This document shows, piece after piece, positions 7,639 through 14,847 of a DNA stretch of 22,138 nucleotides. Both the position numbers and the translations under genes were made by a program. A model generated the notes under the pieces. The model saw nothing but the letters and a program-made list of their open reading frames with translations. It was not told where the DNA came from and ran no database searches. Where the stretch lies: positions 1 through 22,138 of the forward strand of contig JAEYOK010000049.1 in NCBI GenBank assembly GCA_023411795.1, read 5' to 3'. This DNA is from Bacillota bacterium (GTDB taxonomy: Bacteria > Bacillota > Clostridia > DSM-8532). Position 1 is the stretch's first letter. The number at the start of each line of letters is the position of its first letter.

Positions 7639-7650
7639 GAACAAACGTTC
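7639..7650 (+). promoter_or_regulatory. LexA (SOS) operator of recA
   Basis: GAAC-AAAC-GTTC matches the Gram-positive LexA box GAAC-N4-GTTC in both half-sites. It sits 2 bp after the -10 element, where bound LexA would block initiation. lexA itself is not in the window. Confidence 0.85.
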
Positions 7651-7672
7651 GGTAAAGGATGGGGTAAAAGCT

Positions 7673-8707
7673 ATGGAGGAGAAAAGAAAAGCCTTAGAAC
7701 TGGTCATGGGGCAGATTGAAAAACAGTTTGGTAAAGGTGCGGTAATGAAATTAGGGGAAGTGTCCCATGTCAGTACCGATTCAATACCCACAGGAGCACT
7801 TACACTTGATATTGCATTAGGTGTAGGAGGTCTGCCAAGAGGAAGGATAATAGAAGTATTCGGGCCTGAATCATCAGGTAAAACCACAGTTGCCCTTCAT
7901 GTTGTTGCGGAAGCTCAGAAATTAGGCGGCGAAGCAGCTTTTATTGATGCCGAACATGCTCTGGATCCTGTTTATGCCAAGAAGCTGGGGGTTGATATAG
8001 ACAACCTTATAGTATCTCAGCCAGATACGGGGGAGCAGGCTCTTGAGATAGCCGAGGCTCTTGTAAGAAGCGGAGCTATAGACATTATAGTTGTAGACTC
8101 TGTTGCTGCTCTTGTACCAAAAGCAGAAATAGACGGTGAGATGGGGGATTCCCATGTGGGACTTCAGGCAAGGCTTATGTCTCAGGCTATGAGAAAGCTT
8201 TCAGGTGTTATAAGCAAATCAAAAACTGTAGCAATATTTATTAATCAGCTTCGTGAAAAGGTTGGAATTATGTTTGGAAACCCGGAGGTTACTCCCGGCG
8301 GAAGAGCTTTAAAATTCTATTCATCAGTACGTTTGGATGTTAGGCGTACAGAGACTTTGAAAGAGGGCAGCGAGGCCGTTGGTAACAGAACTAAGGTAAA
8401 GATAGTCAAGAATAAAGTGGCACCTCCTTTTAAAGAAGCTGAGTTTGATATTATCTATGGGCAGGGTATTTCAAAAGAAGGTTGTATTCTTGATTTAGGT
8501 GTTACTCTGGATATTGTCAAAAAGAGCGGCGCATGGTTCTCCTATGGTGACCAGAGAATTGGTCAGGGACGTGAAAATGTCAAAAAGTACTTGAAGGATA
8601 ATCCGGAAGTTACTAAAGAGATTGAAACAAAAATCAGAGCCGAATACGATAAAGCCTTTTTAAGCAGCATCGAAGCTCATTCGGCCGATGAGGATACCCA
8701 AGAATAG
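7673..8707 (+). CDS. recA: Recombinase RecA
   Basis: RecA forms filaments on single-stranded DNA for strand exchange and triggers LexA self-cleavage. The 344-residue protein shows Walker A GPESSGKT (64-71), the conserved FIDAEHALDP segment, Walker B region IIVVDSVAALVP, the L1 loop region DSHVGLQARLMSQAMRKL, L2 region NQLREKVGIMFGNPEVTPGGRALKF, and an acidic C-terminal tail ending ADEDTQE. No intein or truncation is present. The ATG follows GGATGGGG by 8 nt. It has its own promoter with SOS box and its own terminator, so it is transcribed separately from murJ and recX. Confidence 0.99.
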   Translation: MEEKRKALELVMGQIEKQFGKGAVMKLGEVSHVSTDSIPTGALTLDIALGVGGLPRGRIIEVFGPESSGKTTVALHVVAEAQKLGGEAAFIDAEHALDPVYAKKLGVDIDNLIVSQPDTGEQALEIAEALVRSGAIDIIVVDSVAALVPKAEIDGEMGDSHVGLQARLMSQAMRKLSGVISKSKTVAIFINQLREKVGIMFGNPEVTPGGRALKFYSSVRLDVRRTETLKEGSEAVGNRTKVKIVKNKVAPPFKEAEFDIIYGQGISKEGCILDLGVTLDIVKKSGAWFSYGDQRIGQGRENVKKYLKDNPEVTKEIETKIRAEYDKAFLSSIEAHSADEDTQE

Positions 8708-8728
8708 TACTGAAAAATTATATATTGA

Positions 8729-8766
8729 AGCCTTTCAGAAGAAATCTTTTCTTTTGAAGGGCTTTT
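8729..8766 (+). terminator. recA terminator
   Basis: AGCCTTTCA (8729-8737) pairs with TGAAGGGCT (8755-8763, one G-U), and the inner GAAGAAA pairs with TTTCTTT to give about 16 bp in total, followed by TTTTGTGTT. Confidence 0.8.
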
Positions 8767-8804
8767 GTGTTCTATCTTCACCGTTACTATTCAACAAAGC
8801 TTTA

Positions 8805-8813
8805 TGGTATAAT
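8805..8813 (+). promoter_or_regulatory. recX promoter, extended -10
   Basis: TGGTATAAT is an exact extended -10 element. The -35 region (about 8784-8789, TTACTA) is poor, as is usual for extended -10 promoters. No SOS box was seen next to it. Confidence 0.6.
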
Positions 8814-8849
8814 ATATAAATCCTAATCTTGATGTATAAGGTGATAACT

Positions 8850-9467
8850 ATGACGATAACATCGGTTGAAAAATTTAGAGATAAAGACATGGTTCGTGTT
8901 TTTATAGACAATAATTATTCTTTTACAATCCCCAAGGAAGATTATATTAGAAACGGGCTTTATGAGGAAACTGAAATAAGCGAAGAAAAACTGTCCGTGA
9001 TTCGTAATAAAGTCCTGGTACATGCGGCAAGAGAAAGAGCGGTTCGATTCCTGACCTTTAAGGACAGAAGTGAGGGAGAGATCCTTGAAAAGCTTAAAGA
9101 TGTCGGTTTTGATACAGACGTGGCAAAGACTGCCGCAGATGAGTTAAAAACCATAGGGTATGTAGATGATAACCGTTACGCTATGAAATATCTATCCGAG
9201 AGAATTAGGACTAAGGCCCTTTCCAAAAAGTCTTTGGCATATGAGCTTAAGAATAAAGGTATTAATTCGGAGATAATTGAGAAAGCCCTGGCCGAGTTTG
9301 AAATAGATGATTACGAGGTAGCTCTTCGTGAGGCCAAACGCAAATTCAGTAAGTATGATATGTCTGACGAGAAAATAGAACAGAAGGTTTATAGATTCTT
9401 GCTCCACAGAGGTTTTTCGTACGATGTTGCGGGCAAAGTTATAGGAATAATGAAGCAAGACATATAA
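8850..9467 (+). CDS. recX: Regulatory protein RecX
   Basis: RecX binds RecA filaments and modulates recombinase activity. From the ATG at 8850 it has 205 residues. The start is chosen because AAGGTGAT (8838-8845) directly precedes it; in-frame TTG 8829 and ATG 8832 have no such site. The fold is visible as helical repeats: 'RFLTFKDRSEGEILEKLKDVGF', then 'LKTIGYVDDNRYAMKYL', then 'RTKALSKKSLAYELKNKGI', all typical of RecX three-helix repeats. An N-terminal beta-rich segment (MTITSVEKFRDKDMVRVFIDNN) is the type found in Firmicutes members. It follows recA in the usual order but has an independent promoter. Confidence 0.93.
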   Translation: MTITSVEKFRDKDMVRVFIDNNYSFTIPKEDYIRNGLYEETEISEEKLSVIRNKVLVHAARERAVRFLTFKDRSEGEILEKLKDVGFDTDVAKTAADELKTIGYVDDNRYAMKYLSERIRTKALSKKSLAYELKNKGINSEIIEKALAEFEIDDYEVALREAKRKFSKYDMSDEKIEQKVYRFLLHRGFSYDVAGKVIGIMKQDI

Positions 9468-9493
9468 ACGGTAACTTTTAACATCAATATTAG

Positions 9494-9522
9494 TTGACAC
9501 CTTCGATACAAAATTATAAAAT
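9494..9522 (+). promoter_or_regulatory. Promoter of the Flp-like pilin gene
   Basis: A consensus TTGACA (9494-9499), a 17-bp spacer and TAAAAT (9517-9522). A start near 9529 gives a leader of about 39 nt. Confidence 0.7.
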
Positions 9523-9555
9523 AATTGCATAAATATGTTAGTTAAATTTTGTATC
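9505..9555 (+). repeat. 11-bp inverted repeat spanning promoter and leader
   Basis: GATACAAAATT (9505-9515) is the exact reverse complement of AATTTTGTATC (9545-9555). The arms are 40 bp apart centre to centre, about four helical turns. The left arm lies in the promoter spacer and reaches the -10 element; the right arm is in the leader just before the ribosome binding site. The left arm should not be transcribed from this promoter, so a DNA operator pair fits better than an RNA hairpin. Confidence 0.6.
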
Positions 9556-9567
9556 CGGAGGTTAATT

Positions 9568-9777
9568 ATGTGGAGGAAGATAAAGAGTTTTCTTAAAAGT
9601 CAAAAAGGTATCAATACAGTTGAAGTAGTTATAATTCTGGCTATTATGGTGGGACTGGCTATAATTTTCAGAGAACAAATAGGTGCATTTGCACAGGGGT
9701 TAATGAAATCTATTTTTGCCGATACAAATGTTGATTTCACACCTGCGGGGATGGAAAGTATCACCCCTACGCCATGA
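9568..9777 (+). CDS. Small Flp1-like type IVb pilin peptide
   Basis: This 69-residue peptide starts MWRKIKSFLKSQKG; CGGAGG lies 7 nt before the ATG at 9568, and the ATG at 9535 has no site. The basic start runs into SQKG|INTVEVVIILAIMVGLAIIF, a class III leader with the prepilin peptidase Gly followed by a hydrophobic helix with Glu at +5. This is the pattern of Flp1-like/type IVb pilins. After the helix come FREQIGAFAQGLMKSIF and a short Pro/Thr tail. Surface pilus assembly is family knowledge; no tad/cpa assembly genes are nearby, so the role here is open. The gene is monocistronic, with its own promoter and terminator. Confidence 0.75.
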   Translation: MWRKIKSFLKSQKGINTVEVVIILAIMVGLAIIFREQIGAFAQGLMKSIFADTNVDFTPAGMESITPTP

Positions 9778-9804
9778 TTATCTCCACATTAATAATAGTT
9801 GACC

Positions 9805-9830
9805 AAAAAGCACTTAAGGGTGCTTTTTTT
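9805..9830 (+). terminator. Terminator of the Flp-like gene
   Basis: AAAAAGCACT pairs with GGTGCTTTTT around a TAAG loop, followed by a run of T. This separates the pilin gene from fapR. Confidence 0.85.
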
Positions 9831-9888
9831 ACATAAAAATTATAGTGCTTTATATGAGATAGAAGTTATGATATAAATAATCTTGGTA

Positions 9889-9917
9889 TTGCATACAATA
9901 TGAAAATGTAATATACT
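9889..9917 (+). promoter_or_regulatory. Promoter of the fapR-fab operon
   Basis: TTGCAT (9889-9894), a 17-bp spacer and TATACT (9912-9917), with a predicted start near 9924. Confidence 0.65.
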
Positions 9918-9928
9918 ATCAACAGAAC

Positions 9929-9945
9929 ATATTATCAGGTAATAA
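9929..9945 (-). promoter_or_regulatory. Candidate FapR operator
   Basis: Read on the minus strand, TTATTACCTGATAATAT matches the Bacillus FapR consensus (TTAGTACCTRKTCTTAA, recalled) at 12 of 17 positions, including the TACCTG core. It is nearly palindromic and lies just after the predicted transcription start, where FapR sites usually sit. This suggests autoregulation of fapR and control of the whole fatty acid operon by malonyl-CoA. Confidence 0.55.
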
Positions 9946-9962
9946 TTATTGGAGATGTAGAT

Positions 9963-10532
9963 TTGAGTAGAGATCCCAGCGCTAAGAAAGAAAGACAATT
10001 GAAACTTGTGGGGATGCTTAAAGAAGATCCTTTTTTAACCGATGAGGAGCTTGCTGAGAAATTATTAGTAAGTGTGCCAACTGTCAGGCTGGACAGGCTG
10101 GAGATTGGCGTACCTGAGCTTAGGCAACGCATTCGGGACATGGCATCAAAAAATCATAATAAGCTAAGGGCTTTAAGTTCCGAAGAGGTTATAGGCGAGA
10201 TAGTCGAGCTCAATTTAGGGGAAAGTGCCATTTCTATATTGGATACAACTGAGCAGATGGTTTTTGCCCAATCCAAGATAGTGAGAGGGCACTATATTTA
10301 TTCTATGGCAGAATCCATAGCTATTTCTGTAGTCGATGCAGATGTGGCATTGGTAGGTGTGGCAAATATTAAGTATAAACATCCGGTTTACGCGGGAAGT
10401 AAGTTGGTAGCAAAGGTTACTATCAAGCAAAAGCGTCCATTTGGTAAGCATATTGTATGGGTAATGATTTATAATAAGCAGGTTGAGGTTTTTCGAGGAA
10501 AGTTTTTATTGGTGGAAGTAACTCAATCCTAG
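9963..10532 (+). CDS. fapR: Transcription factor FapR
   Basis: FapR represses fatty acid and phospholipid synthesis genes and is released by malonyl-CoA. The 189-residue protein has an N-terminal helix-turn-helix (LTDEELAEKLLVSVPTVRLDRL, about 26-47) and a linker helix. The C-terminal hot-dog domain has RGHYIYSMAESIAISVVDADVALVGVANIKY followed by HPVYAGSKLVAKVTIKQKRPFGKHIVWV, the ligand-binding part. The start is TTG at 9963, with GGAG 8 nt upstream. It is the first gene of the lipid block and is followed by plsX after 58 nt, as in Bacillus. Its own leader carries a FapR-like site. Confidence 0.92.
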   Translation: MSRDPSAKKERQLKLVGMLKEDPFLTDEELAEKLLVSVPTVRLDRLEIGVPELRQRIRDMASKNHNKLRALSSEEVIGEIVELNLGESAISILDTTEQMVFAQSKIVRGHYIYSMAESIAISVVDADVALVGVANIKYKHPVYAGSKLVAKVTIKQKRPFGKHIVWVMIYNKQVEVFRGKFLLVEVTQS

Positions 10533-10590
10533 ATAATAAAATAGAGATAAATCTGTTGAAATATTTGTTACTGATTAAGGAGCTGAGACA

Positions 10591-11610
10591 TTGAGAATAA
10601 TTGTTGACGCAATGGGCGGGGATAACGCACCCGATGAAATAATAAAGGGCTGTCTGGAAGCATTAGAAACCGATGGGTTTGAAATAGAACTTCTGGGAGA
10701 CCGCACTAAGATAGAGAAATGTTTGGGAAGAGAAAACATTAATAACCCCCGGATAATAATTACTGAAACTACTGATGAAATAACTAATTTAGATAAGCCT
10801 ACAGAAGCTATAAAGAAGAAACCCAACTCTTCGATTGTGGTTGGTATGAAGAAAATCAAAGCTCAATCAGCGCAAGCTTTTATATCAGCTGGAAGTACGG
10901 GTGCTTTACTAGCGGGATCACTTTTAATCGCCGGAAGAATCAAAGGGGTTGTAAGACCGGCCCTAGCTCCGGTAGTCCCGTCTATTAAAGGACAGACAAT
11001 GATTATTGACGCAGGAATGAATACACAAATCAAGCCCATTAATTATGTCCAGTTTGGCATAATGGGTACTGAATACATGAAGAATATGCACGGTATTAAA
11101 GAGCCCCGGGTCGGACTGATTAATGTAGGTACTGAAGAGAGCAAAGGAAACGAAGCGCTTAAGCAGGCCTATGATATTCTTAAGAAAGCTGATATTAATT
11201 TTATCGGTAATGTCGAAGGCCGTGACATCACAGACGGAAAGGTTGATGTAGCTGTTTGTGATGGTTTTACCGGAAACGCCATGCTTAAAATCATGGAGGG
11301 GACAGGTAAATACTTCATGGACTATTTAAAAAAGATGTACTCGAAGAGTTTATCCGGGAAAATCAGCTACTTGTTGGTCAAGCATGAGCTGAAAAAGCTT
11401 AAAAAGGAAATCGATCCTGAAGAATTAGGCGGTACACCGATTTTAGGAGTTAATGGCATGATTTATAAATGCCATGGCAACTCCAAATCAAAGGCAATAA
11501 AAAATACAATTCTAAAGGCTTGCAGTTCAGCTTGCACTACTGTTTTGGAGCAGATGAAAAACATTTTTGCGTGCATGGAAGTCGGAGGAATGTATGACAA
11601 AGCCCTTTAA
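10591..11610 (+). CDS. plsX: Phosphate acyltransferase PlsX
   Basis: PlsX converts acyl-ACP and phosphate to acyl-phosphate, the substrate of PlsY in phosphatidic acid synthesis; it is a peripheral membrane enzyme. The 339-residue length is typical. Family marks are the start MRIIVDAMGGDNAPDEIIKG, the segment FISAGSTGALLAGSLL, the stretch GLINVGTEESKGNEALKQAY, and DVAVCDGFTGNAMLKIMEG. The start is TTG at 10591 with AAGGAG 8 nt upstream. Its end overlaps fabH by 17 nt, indicating translational coupling. Confidence 0.96.
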   Translation: MRIIVDAMGGDNAPDEIIKGCLEALETDGFEIELLGDRTKIEKCLGRENINNPRIIITETTDEITNLDKPTEAIKKKPNSSIVVGMKKIKAQSAQAFISAGSTGALLAGSLLIAGRIKGVVRPALAPVVPSIKGQTMIIDAGMNTQIKPINYVQFGIMGTEYMKNMHGIKEPRVGLINVGTEESKGNEALKQAYDILKKADINFIGNVEGRDITDGKVDVAVCDGFTGNAMLKIMEGTGKYFMDYLKKMYSKSLSGKISYLLVKHELKKLKKEIDPEELGGTPILGVNGMIYKCHGNSKSKAIKNTILKACSSACTTVLEQMKNIFACMEVGGMYDKAL

Positions 11611-12589
11611 AGCCGGAATCATTGGAACAGGCAGTATATTACCTGTTAAAAAGCTTACTAATAGTCAGCTTGAAAGTATTGTGGAGACAAGTGACGAATG
11701 GATAGTGAAAAGGACAGGTATAAGGGAAAGACATATTATTGAAGATGAAATGCCATTGTCGAAGTTGGCAGCCGATGCGTCAAATAAAGCTGTAGCCGAT
11801 GCGGGACTCAGTCCTGCCGATATTGAATTAATAATTGCTACGACAGCTACTCCGGATTATTTGACCCCTTCATTGTCCTGCTCGGTACAAAAAGAAATTG
11901 GAGCTAAAAATGCAGCCGCTTTTGATATAAATGCTGCTTGTACCGGATTTGTTTATGCAGTTCAGACAGCCAGACAGTTTATTGAAAACGGAACATATAA
12001 AAACATATTAATTATTTCGGCTGAAGCATTGAGCCGAGTTACTGACTTTACTGATCGAAAGACATGCGTGCTTTTTGGTGATGGTGCCGGTGCCGTGGTA
12101 CTAGGCAGACTAGATGATAATACGGGGATAGGCACGACAGTTATTGGAGCATGCGGAGAAGATGGAGCAGTCCTCACAATACCATGCCTATATGCAAATG
12201 ATGAGGATTTATCATTGAGAGATTCAGGTAAAAAGCAGGTTCTCTGGATGGATGGTAGTGAAGTATTTACTTTCGCTTCAAAGATTATGGTAGAGACAAT
12301 ACAGAACATTCTTAAAGACACAGGCCTTACAATGAATGAAATTCAATATATATTCCCTCATCAAGCCAATATGAGAATTCTTCAGAATGCCGCGAAGAGG
12401 CTCGATGTACAGATGGATAAGATATATACTAACCTTGAATATACCGGAAACATATCTAGTGCCAGCATTCCTGTTTGTCTGGACGAGGCAGCTAAAAAGG
12501 GTTTACTCAAAAAAGGAGATAATCTGATAATTGTTGCTTTCGGAGGTGGCCTTACATATGGGGCGTCTCTTCTAACTTGGTCGAAATAG
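11594..12589 (+). CDS. fabH: Beta-ketoacyl-ACP synthase III
   Basis: FabH condenses an acyl-CoA primer with malonyl-ACP to start fatty acid synthesis. From the ATG at 11594 it has 331 residues; the start is set by GGAGG at 11584-11588 inside plsX. The catalytic triad is visible: Cys116 in INAACTGFVYA, His256 in FPHQANMRIL and Asn286 in YTGNISSAS. The loop TGIRERHI (41-48) is also conserved. An upstream in-frame ATG at 11567 is less likely. The enoyl reductase fabK, often placed between fabH and fabD in Clostridia, is absent. Confidence 0.96.
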   Translation: MTKPFKAGIIGTGSILPVKKLTNSQLESIVETSDEWIVKRTGIRERHIIEDEMPLSKLAADASNKAVADAGLSPADIELIIATTATPDYLTPSLSCSVQKEIGAKNAAAFDINAACTGFVYAVQTARQFIENGTYKNILIISAEALSRVTDFTDRKTCVLFGDGAGAVVLGRLDDNTGIGTTVIGACGEDGAVLTIPCLYANDEDLSLRDSGKKQVLWMDGSEVFTFASKIMVETIQNILKDTGLTMNEIQYIFPHQANMRILQNAAKRLDVQMDKIYTNLEYTGNISSASIPVCLDEAAKKGLLKKGDNLIIVAFGGGLTYGASLLTWSK

Positions 12590-12623
12590 GCTTTATATTG
12601 TATAGATATATGGGAGAATTTTT

Positions 12624-13559
12624 ATGAGTAAAATTGCATTTGTTTTCCCTGGACAGGGAGCCCAATATGTTGGTATGGCTAAGGAGATCTCAGAGATTTC
12701 TGAGGCCGCAAGCCGTATACTGGATGAAGCGACTGAGGCCTTAGGCTTTGATATCAGAAAGATGATTTTTGATAGTGATGATGAAACTCTTAAAATCACA
12801 GAAAACACTCAACCTGCAATTTTAGCCGCAAGTATTGCTTGCGCACAGCCATTAATTGAAGCGGGGATAAAGGCTGATTATACAGGCGGATTAAGTCTGG
12901 GTGAATATTCGGCTCATGTTCTATCGGGATCAATAACTTTCAAGGATGCGGTTAAGCTTGTAAGGAAGCGTGGGAAATATATGCAGGAGGCTGTACCACT
13001 TGGAATGGGAACAATGGCAGCTATTCTGGGACTATCCCGCGAGGATATCATGGAGGTTTGTCAGAAGGCTGGTGAAGTAGGGATAGTTGAAGCAGCGAAT
13101 TTTAACTGCCCGGGTCAGATTGTTTTAGCCGGTGAAGTTGCTGCCATAAATGAGGTAATTAAGTTAGCCACCGAGAAGGGTGCAAAAAGGGCGATGCTCC
13201 TTAATGTCAGTGCTCCATTCCACTGCAGCCTGTTAAAACCAGCCGGTGAAAAGCTATCAATAGAGCTGGATAATGTAGATATTAAAGCTATGAATATCCC
13301 TGTCGTGACAAACGTTACAGGAAAATTAATTGAATCGGCTACTGAAATTAAGAAGCTTTTAGTTGAGCAGGTAAGTACCTCTGTTCTTTGGGAGGATTGC
13401 GTCAGAACACTAATCCAAAACGGAGTGGATACATTTATTGAAATAGGCCCCGGAAAGGTCTTAAGCGGTTTTATAAAAAAGATTGATAAAGAGGTCAGAG
13501 TACTTAATGTAGAAGACATTGCCTCATTGAATAATACAATTGCCGCATTAAAAAGTTAA
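12624..13559 (+). CDS. fabD: Malonyl-CoA:ACP transacylase
   Basis: FabD loads malonyl groups from CoA onto acyl carrier protein. The 311-residue enzyme has GQGAQ (10-14), the nucleophile Ser91 in GLSLGEYSAH, Arg116, His200 in NVSAPFHCSLL, and the later NVTG element. These positions track E. coli FabD (Ser92, Arg117, His201) with an offset of one. The ATG follows GGGAG by 7 nt. It lies 34 nt after fabH and is part of the same operon. Confidence 0.97.
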   Translation: MSKIAFVFPGQGAQYVGMAKEISEISEAASRILDEATEALGFDIRKMIFDSDDETLKITENTQPAILAASIACAQPLIEAGIKADYTGGLSLGEYSAHVLSGSITFKDAVKLVRKRGKYMQEAVPLGMGTMAAILGLSREDIMEVCQKAGEVGIVEAANFNCPGQIVLAGEVAAINEVIKLATEKGAKRAMLLNVSAPFHCSLLKPAGEKLSIELDNVDIKAMNIPVVTNVTGKLIESATEIKKLLVEQVSTSVLWEDCVRTLIQNGVDTFIEIGPGKVLSGFIKKIDKEVRVLNVEDIASLNNTIAALKS

Positions 13560-13601
13560 CAGGTTATTTTACGTTAATTGTTTAAGAAGGGGACTGGTAT
13601 A

Positions 13602-14339
13602 ATGAATTTTCAAGGGAAGACTGTAATAGTAACAGGATCTACACGTGGTATCGGGCATACAATAGCATCCAGATTTGCTTCTTTAGGAGCCAATGTAATG
13701 TTGTCTGGAACCAATGATAAGGTATATGATGTATGTGGCGAGCTTAAGAATGCAGGCCTTTCAGTTGCAGGATATTCCGGTGATTTAAGTACTCCGTCTG
13801 CCGCTCAGGGCATTGTAGATAAAACTCTTGAAGTATTCGGGAGTTTGGATGTTCTTATAAATAACGCCGGAATAACTAGTGATAAACTATTGATACGTAT
13901 GGAGGAAGAGGATTGGGATAAAGTGATGGAAACAAATCTCAAGAGCGCCTTCCTCTGTACCAAGGCTGCAGTTCGTATAATGATGAAGAAACGTAGTGGC
14001 AGCATTATTAATATATCTTCAATCGTAGGAATTATGGGAAATGCCGGACAGGCAAATTATGCGGCATCAAAGGCGGGACTTATCGGCTTTACTAAGTCTG
14101 TAGCTAGGGAGTTTGCAGCACGTGGAATTACGTGTAATGCGATTGCACCTGGTTTTATAGAGACACAAATGACGGACTCACTTTCTGCAGAATTGAAGGA
14201 AACTTACCTTAAAAGCATACCTCTCGGAAGATATGGGACATCTTCCGAAGTAGCTGAAACGGCAGTTTTTCTTGCTTCTGACAGTTCTCGATATATTACG
14301 GGGCAGGTAATAAATATTGACGGTGGGTTATATATGTAA
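13602..14339 (+). CDS. fabG: 3-oxoacyl-ACP reductase
   Basis: FabG reduces 3-oxoacyl-ACP to 3-hydroxyacyl-ACP with NADPH. This 245-residue short-chain dehydrogenase has the glycine-rich TGSTRGIG (11-18), NNAG (87-90), catalytic Asn112, Ser140, Tyr153 and Lys157 (in NYAASKAG), and IAPGFIETQMT. The start is the ATG at 13602 with AAGGGG 9 nt upstream; a TTG at 13578 would add eight residues and is less likely. It follows fabD by 42 nt. Confidence 0.96.
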   Translation: MNFQGKTVIVTGSTRGIGHTIASRFASLGANVMLSGTNDKVYDVCGELKNAGLSVAGYSGDLSTPSAAQGIVDKTLEVFGSLDVLINNAGITSDKLLIRMEEEDWDKVMETNLKSAFLCTKAAVRIMMKKRSGSIINISSIVGIMGNAGQANYAASKAGLIGFTKSVAREFAARGITCNAIAPGFIETQMTDSLSAELKETYLKSIPLGRYGTSSEVAETAVFLASDSSRYITGQVINIDGGLYM

Positions 14340-14382
14340 TATTATTTCAAGAGAATGTTTTTCCTATGGAAAATCATTCATT

Positions 14383-14430
14383 GAGAATAAATAATTGGAG
14401 AATCGAAACTCTCTTAGAATATTTGTTCTC
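14383..14430 (+). other. Inverted repeat in the fabG-acpP leader
   Basis: GAGAATAAATA (14383-14393) pairs with TATTTGTTCTC (14420-14430) in 11 positions with one U-G pair. An inner GAGA/TCTC helix can form. The fabG-acpP gap is 152 nt, the longest inside the operon from plsX to acpP, so this could be a processing or stability element for acpP mRNA. Function is inference. Confidence 0.4.
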
Positions 14431-14491
14431 TAGTTTCAGCAATAATATGATAGTTCGTACTTTATTTCCTGTCTGGAAGGGGGTGAATGGT

Positions 14492-14719
14492 ATGGTATTT
14501 GAAAAGGTTAAGGATATCATCGTAGAGCAATTAGGTGTTGATGCAGATGAAATAAAAATGGAATCTTCATTCATCGATGACCTTGGTGCTGATTCTCTCG
14601 ATATAGTTGAGCTTATTATGGCTCTTGAGGAAGAATTTGATTTGGAAATACCAGACAAGGAAGCCGAGAAAATTGCAACTGTTGGTGACGCCGTTGATTA
14701 CATCAAAGCTCATCAATAA
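14492..14719 (+). CDS. acpP: Acyl carrier protein
   Basis: This 75-residue acidic protein carries growing acyl chains on a phosphopantetheine arm. The attachment site is Ser35 in DDLGADSLDIVELIMALEEEF. The rest of the four-helix fold (FEKVKDIIVEQLGV and DAVDYIKAHQ) is complete. The start is the ATG at 14492 after AAGGGGGTG with about 6-nt spacing. An open frame extends upstream to 14366 but lacks a site and is not ACP-like. Confidence 0.97.
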   Translation: MVFEKVKDIIVEQLGVDADEIKMESSFIDDLGADSLDIVELIMALEEEFDLEIPDKEAEKIATVGDAVDYIKAHQ

Positions 14720-14752
14720 TAGCAAAGATTAATAAAGGATATAATCCTTCGG

Positions 14753-14789
14753 AAAAAGTCCCGGCACTAAATAGGTTGGGGCTTTTTTT
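14753..14789 (+). terminator. Terminator-like hairpin between acpP and fabF
   Basis: AAAAAGTCCC (14753-14762) pairs with GGGGCTTTTT (one G-U), followed by T to 14789. A second, weaker hairpin (AAGTTTGGC / GCCTAACTT, 14805-14826, one T-T mismatch) lies just before the fabF ribosome binding site. No promoter was recognised between them and fabF, so partial read-through would set fabF levels below acpP. Confidence 0.7.
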
Positions 14790-14847
14790 GTTTATGAATG
14801 TTATAAGTTTGGCGTTAGCCTAACTTTTCTATTGGGAGGTCAAAACA

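Noticed and set aside
10545..10590. Second FapR site before plsX (TTGTTACTGATTAA)
   Set aside because: Spacing and half-sites do not fit the consensus, and no promoter was seen in this gap, so plsX is likely carried by fapR transcription.
14366..14491. 42-residue N-terminal extension in frame with acpP
   Set aside because: No ribosome binding site before 14366; the extension is not ACP-like, and the ATG at 14492 has an excellent site and gives the standard ACP length.
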